A stretch of DNA of 64,000 bases from Caldilineaceae bacterium (GTDB lineage: Bacteria > Chloroflexota > Anaerolineae > Caldilineales > Caldilineaceae). The translations under genes were made by a program, and so were the position numbers. The notes under the pieces are model-generated. The model was not told the origin of the DNA. It searched no databases and saw only the letters and a program-made list of their open reading frames with translations. Location of the stretch: contig JAJEDJ010000049.1 of assembly GCA_022821545.1 (NCBI GenBank), forward strand, positions 36,896 to 100,895, given 5' to 3'. Of the stretch, positions 34,580 through 43,748 are shown piece by piece (the stretch's first letter is position 1; the number at the start of each line of letters is the position of its first letter).

Positions 34580-35874
34580 CCCTGTCACGCGTTCAGCCGC
34601 CGGCCTCCTCGGGTCACGGACGTACCGCGAATTCGCTGGCGGACTTTGCCCCGCAGAGCATACTGGCCCTGGCCGCGGAGCCGCGACGCGCCGCAGCCGT
34701 CCTGATAGAACCGGTCGAAGAGATCTCCAGGATGGTGGGATGGCAGACTGTCGAGCTCTCAGAGCAAGCCGGGCCCAACGAATGTAAGGCCGCTCTCGTA
34801 AAGGCAGTCAGCCGGCTTGAAAGTCAGTTCAGCATCTCTCTCTGGGACGGAAAGGAAATGAGGCCCCGTCTGCACACATCGGGCGCAGCCGCCGTGGATG
34901 GTGTTGGTCAGACCTTCGCGGTAGCCGACCTGCAACCGCTCTTGCGAGTCTGGATGGCAGGCCTTTCCGGCGGCGGCAGCCTTACTGCCGGCGAAGCGGC
35001 GCTTGCCGGCGCCCTTTGCAACCCGGTCGCGACCTATCTCCCGGGTCCCTATCAGAGTACGGGGGCTTTGACGGAAGAGCTGCGGTCGCTGCGGCCGGAC
35101 GTCATTCTGATTGTCGGCGGCCGCGAACAGATTGCCCCGCAAAGCCAGGAACAGGTGCTGGCTCTCAGCCAACTCGTGATCGAGGCGGCCGCGGCCTTAC
35201 CGGATGGAGACAGGCCGCTATTCCTTTTTGCCGGCAACAGCCGGGTGGCCCCTTCAGCGCTGGCAAGTTGGCGGCAGGCGACCGGCGGGGGAGAGGCCGC
35301 GGCAGCCGACAACGTGTTCAACGCCTCCGCCGGCGGCAGCGTCACTGCTCTGCACAGCGTACTGGAGCGGCTTCACTGGCAACGCTCCCTGAACATGCCT
35401 GCAATGCAGGACATTGCCGGCTGGCTTGATCAGACGGTGGAGCTTTCCAGCACGCATTGGGCCTTCGCCCAGGGGGTCCGGCTCTGGCGGCGGCGTCAGC
35501 GGCTGCCGACGCTGCACGGACTGTACACCGCAGAGGATAGGTGGCTGCACGTCTGGACGTGGGAGATGCCCGATCAGGAAAGCGAAGGCCTGCGAGTAAA
35601 CTGTGTGCGTCCGCACGAACGCCCGGATATCCTGTCAGACTGGCCTCCTGTCCGCCTCGTCAGCGGCGACTGGCCCGCCAACTGGCCTCGGCCCGCGCAG
35701 CCGCCCCCCGTACTGGGTCCTCAGAGGCCGAAGGCTTTGCCCGCGTTTTGGTGGGATCGGCTGGGCCTCGTCCCAGCGGTGGCCGGCATCGGCCGCAACG
35801 CGCCGGAAGCCGTTCTGCAGGTGCTGACCGCAGACCTCCTCATGGAGAATGGGACCGAATTCGCCGCCGCTTGA
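34576..35874 (+). CDS. soluble protein, possibly GlmL/MutL-like ASKHA relative (cluster gene 6)
   Basis: 432 residues from the ATG at 34576 (ATGA overlap with gene 5). No membrane helix or signal peptide. The middle has the order RAAAVLIEPVEE ... ALVKAVSRLE ... LRSLRPDVILIVGGREQ ... PLFLFAGNSRV. That order is reminiscent of MutL/GlmL-type ASKHA proteins, where a PDxILLxGG strand is followed by a VxxAGN strand. The first ATP-binding loop of that family (D-x-G-S-T-x-T-K) is not visible, so if related it has probably lost ATPase activity. The C-terminal ~120 residues are Pro/Trp-rich. The relation is tentative. Confidence 0.5.
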   Translation: MTLSRVQPPASSGHGRTANSLADFAPQSILALAAEPRRAAAVLIEPVEEISRMVGWQTVELSEQAGPNECKAALVKAVSRLESQFSISLWDGKEMRPRLHTSGAAAVDGVGQTFAVADLQPLLRVWMAGLSGGGSLTAGEAALAGALCNPVATYLPGPYQSTGALTEELRSLRPDVILIVGGREQIAPQSQEQVLALSQLVIEAAAALPDGDRPLFLFAGNSRVAPSALASWRQATGGGEAAAADNVFNASAGGSVTALHSVLERLHWQRSLNMPAMQDIAGWLDQTVELSSTHWAFAQGVRLWRRRQRLPTLHGLYTAEDRWLHVWTWEMPDQESEGLRVNCVRPHERPDILSDWPPVRLVSGDWPANWPRPAQPPPVLGPQRPKALPAFWWDRLGLVPAVAGIGRNAPEAVLQVLTADLLMENGTEFAAA

Positions 35875-35961
35875 CGCGCCCGACCAAGTTGTTGAAAATG
35901 TAGGGAACATAACCTCATCGGGAGAACTGATCCGGAGAAGGCTGTCGATTGGGGAGGGCTT

Positions 35962-37329
35962 ATGACGACGACGCTGCGCCAAACGGATGGAAGCTACATT
36001 AGGCAGACCGACGTCGGGCCGATTATACAGTTGCTCAACAGTTCCCACTGCGTTGAGCTGACCGGTTTCAGCAATGTGGGAAAATCTTCCCTGATGCGGG
36101 TACTGGCCCACGTCGATGTCTGGCTCCAGCAGCTGGGGGAAGAAGGCAGCGCGATCCTGCCGGTCTATATCGACTGCAACCGCATGTTGGAGATGACCGA
36201 GCAGGGATTCTATGAACTGGTGCTGAGATGCCTGCAGGAAAGCAGCCCGGCTCTGGCGGAAAACGAGGAGCTGCAGAACGCTTACGCGGCCCTGGTGGAG
36301 CCCGCAAACGTCTTTCAGGTGCCCCTGAGCTTCAGCAACGGCCTGACCGCCGCCCTTCACAAGGCCGATTACAAACTGGTCCTGCTGTTCGACGAGTTCG
36401 ACGAGCCCTTCCAGCAGATCGACACGCGCGTGTTTCTCAACCTGCGGGCCAAGAAAGACCGCTACGGCAACCGGCTTGTCTTTGTGACCGCAACGGTCCG
36501 CCCGCTGTCGACTCTGCGCCCCGGGGACCACAGCGGTGAGTTCGGTGAACTCTTCTCCCATCATCCCTGGCACCTTGGCCCGCTTCCCCGACATGAAGTT
36601 GAACGGTATATGCGCAACTTCAGCGCGCAGAGTGGCGGCGTCCCCTTTGAAGAGGATATCGACTTTGTCTACCAGTGGACCGGCGGGCATCCCGGCTACC
36701 TGGCCGGAGTCAGCAGAATTCTTGGCCGCGCCGAGTCCGACAGGGAGCGGGACAGCGGAAGCGAGCAGAATCGCTTCGTATTTCTCCGAGGGCTTATCGA
36801 TAGGCTTCGCCAGGATCCGACCTTGCATACCGAGAGCGAGAAGATTTGGAAAAGCTGCTCCGTCGACCAGCGGGAGAACCTGCGGCTCCTGTTCTCCGGG
36901 CTTGAGCCTGACCCTGCCTCTCTGTCGCAGTTGATGAAGCACCACGTCCTGGTCCGGGAGCGGGAAGAGCTGCGCGCATTCTGCCGGCTTTTCGCCGAGT
37001 ACGTTTTGGCGCACCAGGCTTCAGCGGCCTCTGAGGAGGGGCTTCAGGTGGACCAGGAGAGTGGGGAGGTGACTGTCGGCGGCCGTTCCATCGACCTCAC
37101 GCATCTGGAATTTCGGCTGTTGAAACTGCTTTACCTCAAGGCCAATTCCATTATAGACAAGTATGCAATCGTCGAAGGCGTTTGGGGAGACGAACAGATG
37201 CCGGATGTGGATGACGCCCGCATCGACAAACTGATCAGCCGGTTGCGACAAAAGATCGAGCCGGATCCCGCGGCGCCGGTTTTCATCACCACGGTTCGAG
37301 GAAGAGGATACCGCCTGGTTATCGACTGA
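35962..37329 (+). CDS. AAA-type ATPase fused to an OmpR/PhoB winged-helix domain (cluster gene 7)
   Basis: 455 residues. An N-terminal P-loop ATPase of the AAA_14/STAND-like kind carries Walker A GFSNVGKSS (35-43) and Walker B VLLFDEFDE (140-148), with a possible sensor VFVTATVRP. After a helical region comes a C-terminal winged-helix domain (about 358-455: GGRSIDLTHLEFRLLKLLYL ... VEGVWG ... IDKLISRLRQKIE ... TTVRGRGYRL), the DNA-binding domain of OmpR-type response regulators. There is no receiver domain, so ATP binding, not phosphorylation, would be the switch. It closes the membrane operon after an 87-bp gap and probably senses or regulates it. Confidence 0.82.
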   Translation: MTTTLRQTDGSYIRQTDVGPIIQLLNSSHCVELTGFSNVGKSSLMRVLAHVDVWLQQLGEEGSAILPVYIDCNRMLEMTEQGFYELVLRCLQESSPALAENEELQNAYAALVEPANVFQVPLSFSNGLTAALHKADYKLVLLFDEFDEPFQQIDTRVFLNLRAKKDRYGNRLVFVTATVRPLSTLRPGDHSGEFGELFSHHPWHLGPLPRHEVERYMRNFSAQSGGVPFEEDIDFVYQWTGGHPGYLAGVSRILGRAESDRERDSGSEQNRFVFLRGLIDRLRQDPTLHTESEKIWKSCSVDQRENLRLLFSGLEPDPASLSQLMKHHVLVREREELRAFCRLFAEYVLAHQASAASEEGLQVDQESGEVTVGGRSIDLTHLEFRLLKLLYLKANSIIDKYAIVEGVWGDEQMPDVDDARIDKLISRLRQKIEPDPAAPVFITTVRGRGYRLVID

Positions 37330-37404
37330 ACGACATCGGAGGGCCCGCAGAAATGCACTGAAGTGACGGGTGGCAACTTGCCGTTAGCGGGTGTCCGCCG
37401 GATT

Positions 37405-37432
37405 TTGTTGGCTTCGCCCTTCAGTCTATACT
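37405..37432 (+). promoter_or_regulatory. candidate promoter for the 37.5-kb membrane protein gene
   Basis: TTGTTG at 37405-37410 and TATACT at 37427-37432 with 16-bp spacing. The gene starts 102 bp further on. The rest of the 205-bp gap after the ATPase gene shows nothing else. Confidence 0.5.
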
Positions 37433-37534
37433 ATTCGCAGTCCATCGATTGCGGTCTGGTGCGCAGTAGCGGCCGTCTAGCATGCAGATGCGTGGCAGCA
37501 ACCTCAATTCATTCTTTCAAGGCAGAACTGCACT

Positions 37535-38068
37535 ATGGCTGAATCCCTGCAGGCAGAAGATATCCGGGAATCGTTGACCTTCAGAGGCAAACCAAAGTCG
37601 ATGGTGTCCGCAGTGGCTCTGCTCATTGCCGGAACGCTGACCTTCACGATGGGAATCGACCGGCTCTATTTCGTAGAAGCCATTGCCTGGACTTTTCTGA
37701 TTTGGGGCGCGCTGCTCCTGTACGGTCACATCATTGATCTTGCAACCGTTTACGAAGTTTCGGAACAAGGACTCGTGATAAAGAGCCCGTTGCGCTTCTG
37801 GGCGCTCTCCCGCAACTGGGACTGGGGGCACTTTACCCGCATGGACGTGATCGTGAAGAAGAGGGAAGCAAGCGAGGCCGACGTAGAATTGCAGGTTCAC
37901 TACACGCCGGAAGACTCAACCGTCCTGTTCCGCGAGGATATCCCTTTCATTCCTGAGCTGGCCGGGGAAATCGCCGACCGCGCCGGCCTGAAACCCGAAA
38001 GAGGGCAGGCCATGCAGAGTTTCAGTTCGATTCCCCAGGAAGGTAAAGACTCCTACACCTGGAAGTAG
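37535..38068 (+). CDS. membrane protein with a PH-like C-terminal domain, unknown function
   Basis: 177 residues. Two membrane helices (VSAVALLIAGTLTFTMGI at about 24-41 and AIAWTFLIWGALLLYG at about 49-64) are followed by a beta-rich soluble part: VYEVSEQGLVIKSPLRFWALSRNWDWGHFTRMDVIVKK. This two-helix plus YxVxxxGLxIxxP pattern resembles bacterial PH-domain membrane proteins. No catalytic motif. It is transcribed from its own promoter and converges on the propeller gene at 38125. It may or may not belong with the upstream cluster. Confidence 0.6.
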   Translation: MAESLQAEDIRESLTFRGKPKSMVSAVALLIAGTLTFTMGIDRLYFVEAIAWTFLIWGALLLYGHIIDLATVYEVSEQGLVIKSPLRFWALSRNWDWGHFTRMDVIVKKREASEADVELQVHYTPEDSTVLFREDIPFIPELAGEIADRAGLKPERGQAMQSFSSIPQEGKDSYTWK

Positions 38069-38124
38069 CTCACCCCGGTCCAAACGTCGCCCGCCTGAAC
38101 GGGGGCGGCCGTCTCCCATCGCCC

Positions 38125-39282
38125 CTAAGCGCCCTGCTGCGCCGAGATATCCATCAGGTAGATCTGACGGCCATTGCCGCCATGCACTGAATCGACGGTA
38201 ATCAGCCTCCCGTCCGGGCTGGATCGCGGATGCAGGTCGCAGCGCCACTCGCCCGCGTACTCCGGGTACGAGGCGTATTCTCCCAGCTCCGTTCTCTCCC
38301 CGCTCTCCACATTGTAGAGATACAGTTCCTGGACCCTGCCGTCGCCTCTCGGCACGGGATAGGTGTCGTTCAATATCCAGTTTGTGTCCGCAAGATAAGT
38401 GCAGTGCCCGTTCAGCTTCATCACCCCTTTGCCGATGACATCCGCATCCTGCGTGCCGTCACGATAAATGTAGAAGGCGTCGCCGTGTGAAGGATGCCTG
38501 GCCCACGCCAGGATCTGTTCCGGGTCGCGCCAGATGAAGTGGGACGTGTGCCCGTATTGGTCGACGGCGTAGATGTCGGAGCCGTCAGCCGCGGCCGTCA
38601 TCATGCGCGTGCTGAAGCCGGCATCGCCGAAACGCCAGCGGTGCAGAAAGATAAAGCGCGAGCCGTCGGTGTTGAAGAGCAGGTGGTTGAAGTAATGTCT
38701 GGCCCCGCTGATCTCCATGTGGGGATAGGGGATCGAGGCCACCTCCGCAATGGAGATGATGAGCGAGGCTTCGCCGGTCGCGAGATCGATTCGATGGATA
38801 CCGGTGTCTTCGGGCGCCATCTGATCGAAGTTCGGATCGGGAATGCCGGCGTAACCGTAGCCGGGCCGCATGTGGTTGATGCGCCGGAAGTCGGCGCCGA
38901 CGGCGGTGCGCCCGTCCGGAGAAACAGTATAGATCGGATACCCAACCGTGCGCTTCTTGCCTGAATGCACGTCCATAATATGGCAGACGAAGCGGTCATC
39001 CACTCGATCGTTCCAGACCACCTCACTATCGGAGCCGGGAATCCACTGGAGCATACAGCCCTGCTGCCAGCACCACGCCCTTGTCTCGCCCAACTCGATC
39101 CAGCGGTCGCCGTCGGCCAGGTCGATCATCCCGATTCCGATCACGTCATCTGCATTGGGCGAGCGGTGCTCAAAGTCGACCTCCATCCCCAGCACGTAGC
39201 GGCTGGAGGGGTCGAACTGCAGCTTGTCGTAGTAGCCGAACCAGTGATGCTTCGGCCCGGAAGTGATGGGGCGCATACTCAT
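38125..39282 (-). CDS. beta-propeller protein, oligogalacturonate lyase-like (paralogue A)
   Basis: 385 residues with no signal peptide. It begins RPITSGPKHHWFGYYDKLQFD and shows repeated blade-like strands with TSPDG/SPDG turns, ending in CDLHPRSSPDG and GGNGRQIYLMD. The repeated pattern and the His-rich stretches (HTSHFIWRD, NGHCTY, DLHPR) resemble PL22 oligogalacturonate lyases, in which clustered histidines bind the metal. The relation is by pattern, and the substrate is unknown. A strong AGAGGAG ribosome binding site precedes it. It is the last gene of a Dpp-type ABC transporter operon, 33 bp after the second ATPase, so it probably acts on what the transporter brings in. Confidence 0.6.
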   Translation of the reverse strand: MSMRPITSGPKHHWFGYYDKLQFDPSSRYVLGMEVDFEHRSPNADDVIGIGMIDLADGDRWIELGETRAWCWQQGCMLQWIPGSDSEVVWNDRVDDRFVCHIMDVHSGKKRTVGYPIYTVSPDGRTAVGADFRRINHMRPGYGYAGIPDPNFDQMAPEDTGIHRIDLATGEASLIISIAEVASIPYPHMEISGARHYFNHLLFNTDGSRFIFLHRWRFGDAGFSTRMMTAAADGSDIYAVDQYGHTSHFIWRDPEQILAWARHPSHGDAFYIYRDGTQDADVIGKGVMKLNGHCTYLADTNWILNDTYPVPRGDGRVQELYLYNVESGERTELGEYASYPEYAGEWRCDLHPRSSPDGRLITVDSVHGGNGRQIYLMDISAQQGA

Positions 39283-39315
39283 CGGCGCTCTCTCCTCTTG
39301 GAATTGGAGTTGGGT

Positions 39316-40371
39316 CTATTCGGCGCCTGCCCCTGCCAGGTCCAGCTCTTCGGCAAAGTGGCAGGCAACGTGTCTCTCGTCGACCAGGTTGCGCAGCTCC
39401 GGCGTCTCCTGGCGGCAGCGCTCCTGGACGTAGCGGCAGCGAGGATGAAAATAGCAGCCGGATGGAGGGTTGGACGGATCCGCCACTTCCCCCTCCAGGA
39501 CGATGCGCTCGCGCTGGCTATGTGCCGGGCCCGCCGCGTGGACAGCCGAGAGCAGCGCTTCCGTGTAGGGGTGGAGCGGCTTGCGGTAAAGGTCGTCTGC
39601 CTCAGCCAGCTCAACCAGCTTGCCGACGTACATCACCGCGACCCGATCGCTGATATGCTTGACGACGCCAAGATCGTGGGCGATGAACAAATAAGTCAGG
39701 TCCAGCTCCCGCTGCAGAAACTTGAGGAGGTTGAGTATCTGCGCCTGGACCGAAACGTCAAGCGCGGAGACCGGCTCGTCGGCGATGACGAGCGTGGGGT
39801 TGAGAATGAGGGCGCGGGCGATGCCGATGCGCTGGCGCTGTCCGCCGCTGAACGCGTGAGGGTAGCGGGTTATGTACTCCGGCCGCAGCCCGACCAGCCG
39901 CAGCATCTCGACCACCCGATCTTCCAGTTCGGACCCTTTTCTCATGCCGTTCAGCCGCAGGGGCTCGCCAATGATGTCCAGAATCGTCTTGCGAGGGTTC
40001 AGCGAAGTATACGGGTCCTGAAAAATCATCTGCAAGTTGGAGCGGACTGGACGCAGGGCCGCGTCGTCCAGCGTTGCCAGGTCATAGAGCTCGCCCCCTT
40101 CGCCTTGCGGACGGAAACGGATGTCGCCGGCTGTCGGCGCGTACAGACGCATGATCAAGCGCCCAACCGTCGTCTTGCCGCAGCCGCTCTCGCCGACGAG
40201 ACCCAGCGTCTCACCCTTTTCCAGGGCGAAGTCGACGCCGTCCACCGCCTTGATGTGGCTGACCACCTTTGAGAACAGTCCTGAGGTGATTGGAAAGTGC
40301 TTTCTCAGCCCATTGACTTCCAGCAATGGGGATCTGTCTGCGTTGCTATTGATGGCTGGCTTCCTCGGCAA
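39316..40371 (-). CDS. dppF: Dpp/Opp-type ABC transporter ATP-binding protein
   Basis: About 351 residues. Walker [14 protein letters not shown]-loop [14 protein letters not shown], signature [15 protein letters not shown], Walker [12 protein letters not shown] and the C-terminal [14 protein letters not shown] cysteine cluster of the oligopeptide transporter subfamily (4Fe-4S-like in some members). The start is uncertain: the frame has no ATG nearby, and I chose the TTG at 40371, 26 bp inside the preceding ATPase gene; a TTG at 40326 is an alternative. The much longer open frame upstream is a shadow of the neighbour. It pairs with the other ATPase to drive the two permeases. Confidence 0.88.
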   Translation of the reverse strand: MPRKPAINSNADRSPLLEVNGLRKHFPITSGLFSKVVSHIKAVDGVDFALEKGETLGLVGESGCGKTTVGRLIMRLYAPTAGDIRFRPQGEGGELYDLATLDDAALRPVRSNLQMIFQDPYTSLNPRKTILDIIGEPLRLNGMRKGSELEDRVVEMLRLVGLRPEYITRYPHAFSGGQRQRIGIARALILNPTLVIADEPVSALDVSVQAQILNLLKFLQRELDLTYLFIAHDLGVVKHISDRVAVMYVGKLVELAEADDLYRKPLHPYTEALLSAVHAAGPAHSQRERIVLEGEVADPSNPPSGCYFHPRCRYVQERCRQETPELRNLVDERHVACHFAEELDLAGAGAE

Positions 40372-41410
40372 GTGGGGCGCTCTCGCGGCTGGCGTCTTCA
40401 GTATACAGGAGGCAGCGCACCTCCCGCTCATCTTCCAAAATGATCGGCTGAGGCACGGTCTCGTCGCATACACCCGGCATATAGTTGGCGCAACGCGGAT
40501 GAAAGGGGCAGCCGCTGAGTGTGCTGTAGGGGTCCGGCACAACCCCGCGAATCGTCTGCAGCCAGTCCCGCCGCTGGTCCATGCGCGGCAGCGACTCCAG
40601 CAGGGCGATCGTATAGGGGTGCTTGGGGTCGCGGAAAACATCGGCGGCCGCGCCCCGTTCGACGATCTTTCCCAGGTACATCACCGCCACCTCGTCCGCC
40701 ATATCGGCGACCACGCCCAAATCATGCGTGATGAACATGATCGCCATGTCCAGTTCGGCCTGCAAGCCCTGCATCAGTTCAAGAATCTGGGCCTCTGTCG
40801 TCACGTCCAGCGCCGTCGTCGGTTCATCGGCGATCAGCAGACTGGGATGACAGGAGAGCGCCATCGCGATCATAACCCGCTGGCACATCCCGCCGCTCAG
40901 TTGATGGGCAAAGGCGCCCATTCTCTGTTCAGGCAACGGAATATGCACCTGCTGCAGCATATCGATGGCGATGTCTTCCGCTTCAGCCGGGGATACCGCC
41001 TGGTGCAGTAGGATATTCTCGGCGATCTGGTCGCCGATGCGATGGACCGGACTGAGCGAGGCGCGCGGCTCCTGGAAGATCATTGAGATCTCCCCGCCGC
41101 GTATCGACCGCATCTCCTGACCGGTGGCTGGCAGCTGAAGCAGATCGATGACGGAGCTCTGTCCCTCGTGGTCGGCGCGGGAGTAGAGGATCTCGCCGTC
41201 GACTGTGTGTCCTGGCGGCCGTACCATACGCATGATCGAACGCGCGGTTACGCTCTTGCCGCAGCCGCTCTCGCCAACCACGCCCAGGACCTGTCCGCGG
41301 TGGATCGAGAACGTAGTGCTGTCTACAGCCTTGGCGACCCCCTCGGCCATGAAGAAATGCGTTTGCAGGTTCCTTACTTCGAGAAGAGTGTCCATCGGTT
41401 GTTGCGTCAT
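40346..41410 (-). CDS. dppD: Dpp/Opp-type ABC transporter ATP-binding protein
   Basis: 354 residues from the ATG at 41410 (an ATG five codons on is equally possible). Walker [15 protein letters not shown]-loop [12 protein letters not shown], signature [15 protein letters not shown], Walker [13 protein letters not shown]-loop MFITHDLGV, and the C-terminal [15 protein letters not shown] of the oligopeptide subfamily. The signature has Cys where Arg or Gln is more usual, a minor variation. It overlaps the start of the second ATPase. Together they form a heterodimeric ATPase. Confidence 0.9.
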   Translation of the reverse strand: MTQQPMDTLLEVRNLQTHFFMAEGVAKAVDSTTFSIHRGQVLGVVGESGCGKSVTARSIMRMVRPPGHTVDGEILYSRADHEGQSSVIDLLQLPATGQEMRSIRGGEISMIFQEPRASLSPVHRIGDQIAENILLHQAVSPAEAEDIAIDMLQQVHIPLPEQRMGAFAHQLSGGMCQRVMIAMALSCHPSLLIADEPTTALDVTTEAQILELMQGLQAELDMAIMFITHDLGVVADMADEVAVMYLGKIVERGAAADVFRDPKHPYTIALLESLPRMDQRRDWLQTIRGVVPDPYSTLSGCPFHPRCANYMPGVCDETVPQPIILEDEREVRCLLYTEDASRESAPLAEEASHQ

Positions 41411-41463
41411 CCAGGTGCGATGGGCGCAGGCTGCGCCGGCGGCCGGAAACAGGGCGTTGTCAC

Positions 41464-42669
41464 TTACAGGTCCGCATACGGGTCGGCGGCGTCGCGCAGG
41501 CCGTCGCCGATGAAGTTCAGGGCCAGTACGGTCGCGACCACGAACATCGCCGGCCACAGGATCCATGGATGGATCGCAATCTCTACGATCTGCTGCGCGT
41601 CCTTCAGCATGACGCCCCAGCTTACCGTCGGCGACACCAGGCCCAGCCCGAGGAAGCTCAGCGCGGTTTCGCCGATGATCATGCCGGGAACGGCAAGCGT
41701 TGCGTCCACCAGCACGTAACTCATGAAGGAGGGGACCAGGTGCTGCCAGATCAGGTACCACTGGTTGGCGCCGGCCGACTGGGCTGCAAGTACGAAGTCC
41801 TCATCCCGCAGAGAGAGGAATTTGCCTCGCACCACCCGCGCCAGGGAAGTCCAGCTGATAAGCGAAAGGATAAGGGTGATGCCGAAGTAGATGCGAAGCT
41901 GCGGCCAGTCCGCCGGCAGCGCCGCGGCCAGCCCCATCCACAGCGGAACAGTCGGGATGGAACGGATAAACTCGATCAACCGCTGGATCAGGTTGTCGAC
42001 GACGCCGCCGTACAGGCCGGAGAGGCCTCCCAGGAGCAGACCGATGAAAAGGCTGATCGAGACGCCTACCAGGCCAATCGTCAGCGAGATGCGGCCGCCG
42101 TAGAGCACGCGTCCGAAAATGTCGCGGCCAAACTTGTCTCCGCCCAGCAGAAAAATCGGTCCAACTTCCTCGGCGTTCTCGACTCCGTAAAGATGCCAGT
42201 CCATCTTCCAGAGACCCCAGAGCTTGTAGGGGTCTCCTTTGACGAAAAACTGGACCGGGTACTGCTGGCTGCGATCTTCCACGAAGTCGCGCGTGAACGT
42301 TTCCTTGTTCGTTTCGATCTTGACAGCGTACACGAATGGCCGCCGCCAGCTGCCGTCATCGCCGCGGATATGGATCTCTCTGGGCGGCAGATAGAGGTGT
42401 TTGGTAAACCGGTGCGACTTGTCATAAGGCCCGATTATCGGCGCAAACAGTACGGCGAGGTAGAGGAATCCAAGGAACCACATGGCGACTACCGCCAATC
42501 TGTTGCGCCGGAAGCGGATCGACATCAGCTGGCGCGGCGTCAGGAACTGGGTTCGCGTTTCGCCGACCGTCCCTTCGGCCTCCAGCAGGTCGGACAGGTT
42601 GCCGCCTTCGTAGGCAGAGGACGCCGCATCGGAACCGGCCTCCGCGCCAGGGTTGATTGCCTCCCTCAT
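41464..42669 (-). CDS. dppC: Dpp/Opp-type ABC transporter permease with large insertion
   Basis: 401 residues. A cytoplasmic N-terminus of ~60 residues precedes helix 1 (LAVVAMWFLGFLYLAVLFAPIIG); about 95 residues of mixed loop then follow (YLPPREIHIRGDDGSWRRP ... KLWGLWKMDWHLYG) before GGDKFGRDIFGRVLYGGR. That insertion is longer than in ordinary DppC and is typical of the YejE-like and oligosaccharide-type branch. The EAA motif is in ARVVRGKFLSLRDEDFVLAAQSAGA. Start ATG at 42669 overlaps the preceding permease stop (ATGA). Confidence 0.88.
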   Translation of the reverse strand: MREAINPGAEAGSDAASSAYEGGNLSDLLEAEGTVGETRTQFLTPRQLMSIRFRRNRLAVVAMWFLGFLYLAVLFAPIIGPYDKSHRFTKHLYLPPREIHIRGDDGSWRRPFVYAVKIETNKETFTRDFVEDRSQQYPVQFFVKGDPYKLWGLWKMDWHLYGVENAEEVGPIFLLGGDKFGRDIFGRVLYGGRISLTIGLVGVSISLFIGLLLGGLSGLYGGVVDNLIQRLIEFIRSIPTVPLWMGLAAALPADWPQLRIYFGITLILSLISWTSLARVVRGKFLSLRDEDFVLAAQSAGANQWYLIWQHLVPSFMSYVLVDATLAVPGMIIGETALSFLGLGLVSPTVSWGVMLKDAQQIVEIAIHPWILWPAMFVVATVLALNFIGDGLRDAADPYADL

Positions 42670-43664
42670 GTCGTACCCCGTTCCCCGTAGCGGATGCGCG
42701 GATCCACCCAAGCCAGCAGAATATCCGAAATCAAAGTCCCGATCAGCGTGAGTGAACTCAAAATCAGGATCATGCTGGCCGCAAGGTAAAGGTCCTGCGA
42801 CATCAGCGCCCGCCACAGCAGCGGCCCCGTTGTGGGCAGGTTCAGAACCAGAGCCACCAGCACCGTCCCGGAGACGATCTGGGGAAGTTGCCAGCCAATT
42901 GTGCTCAGGATCGGGTTGAGCGCCACGCGCACGGGATACTTCATCGTCATCGGGCCTTCGCGCAGACCCTTGGCGCGAGCCGTCTCCACATAGGGGCGCC
43001 CCAGCTCATCCAGTGTCGTCGCCCGCATCACCCGTATCGTGCCGGCCGTACCCGAAGTGCCCACGATCACGACCGGCAGCCACATATGCTTCAACATGTC
43101 CCAGACCCTGGCCACGCTCCAGGGCGCGTCCAGAAATTCGGTCGAGAAGAGTCCGCCCGCGTCGGCGCCGAAAAACTTGATGCCGATATACATAAATATC
43201 AGCGCAAGCAGAAAATTAGGGGTCGCCAGCCCGATGAATCCTATAAAGGTAAAGGCGTAGTCCGTGGCGCTATACTGCCGGACGGCGGAATAGATGCCGA
43301 TGGGGATGGCCATGGCATAGACAAAGAGAAGCGTGAAAAAGGACATGATCATCGTCAGCATCAGCCGCTCGCCGATCAGCCTGTTGACCGGCCGGTCCCA
43401 GTAGAAAGACAGACCCATGTCCCCCTGCAAAAAGTTCGTGATCCACTTTATGTACTGAACGTAACCGGGCTGGTTCAGCCCGTAGTGCTCCTCCAACGCC
43501 TCGATCTCCTCTTCGCTCAACTCCTCGCCCGCCGCCGCCAGGTTCGCAACGTAGGTGGTCACGTAGTCGCCCGGCGGGAGCTGGATGATCGTAAAGCTGA
43601 CAATCGAAATGAGGAAAAGCGTCGGGATCAACTGCAGGACGCGCTGCAGGACATATTCTCTCAT
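42666..43664 (-). CDS. dppB: Dpp/Opp-type ABC transporter permease
   Basis: 332 residues. Helix 1 is LIPTLFLISIVSFTIIQLPPGD, followed by the usual EEEIEALEEHYGLNQPGYVQYIKWITNFLQGDMGLSF region and FALLFVYAMAIPIGIYSAV-like helix. The EAA-type cytoplasmic loop ELGRPYVETARAKGLREGPMTMKY is clear. Typical DppB length and layout. It starts 85 bp after the solute-binding protein gene and its stop overlaps the next permease start. Confidence 0.9.
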   Translation of the reverse strand: MREYVLQRVLQLIPTLFLISIVSFTIIQLPPGDYVTTYVANLAAAGEELSEEEIEALEEHYGLNQPGYVQYIKWITNFLQGDMGLSFYWDRPVNRLIGERLMLTMIMSFFTLLFVYAMAIPIGIYSAVRQYSATDYAFTFIGFIGLATPNFLLALIFMYIGIKFFGADAGGLFSTEFLDAPWSVARVWDMLKHMWLPVVIVGTSGTAGTIRVMRATTLDELGRPYVETARAKGLREGPMTMKYPVRVALNPILSTIGWQLPQIVSGTVLVALVLNLPTTGPLLWRALMSQDLYLAASMILILSSLTLIGTLISDILLAWVDPRIRYGERGTT

Positions 43665-43748
43665 GACATTCAGTGGGTAAGTGAGCGGCCGCCTGGGACT
43701 GGCGGCCGGCGACAGTACCGGCTGCCAGCCCAGACGTGCCTGCTGTTT

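Noticed and set aside
35635..37014. 459-residue minus-strand ORF opposite the AAA/winged-helix gene
   Set aside because: Shadow frame; the plus frame carries Walker A, Walker B and a winged-helix domain.
38965..40272. 435-residue plus-strand ORF across the propeller and ABC ATPase genes
   Set aside because: Antisense shadow spanning two unrelated genes; no domain seen.
40372..40641. Upstream extension of the second ABC ATPase frame
   Set aside because: It lies wholly inside the other ATPase gene, and its residues do not resemble an ABC protein; the real start must be near 40371 or 40326.
41569..42690. 373-residue plus-strand ORF opposite the DppC permease
   Set aside because: Antisense shadow of a clear permease with an EAA motif.
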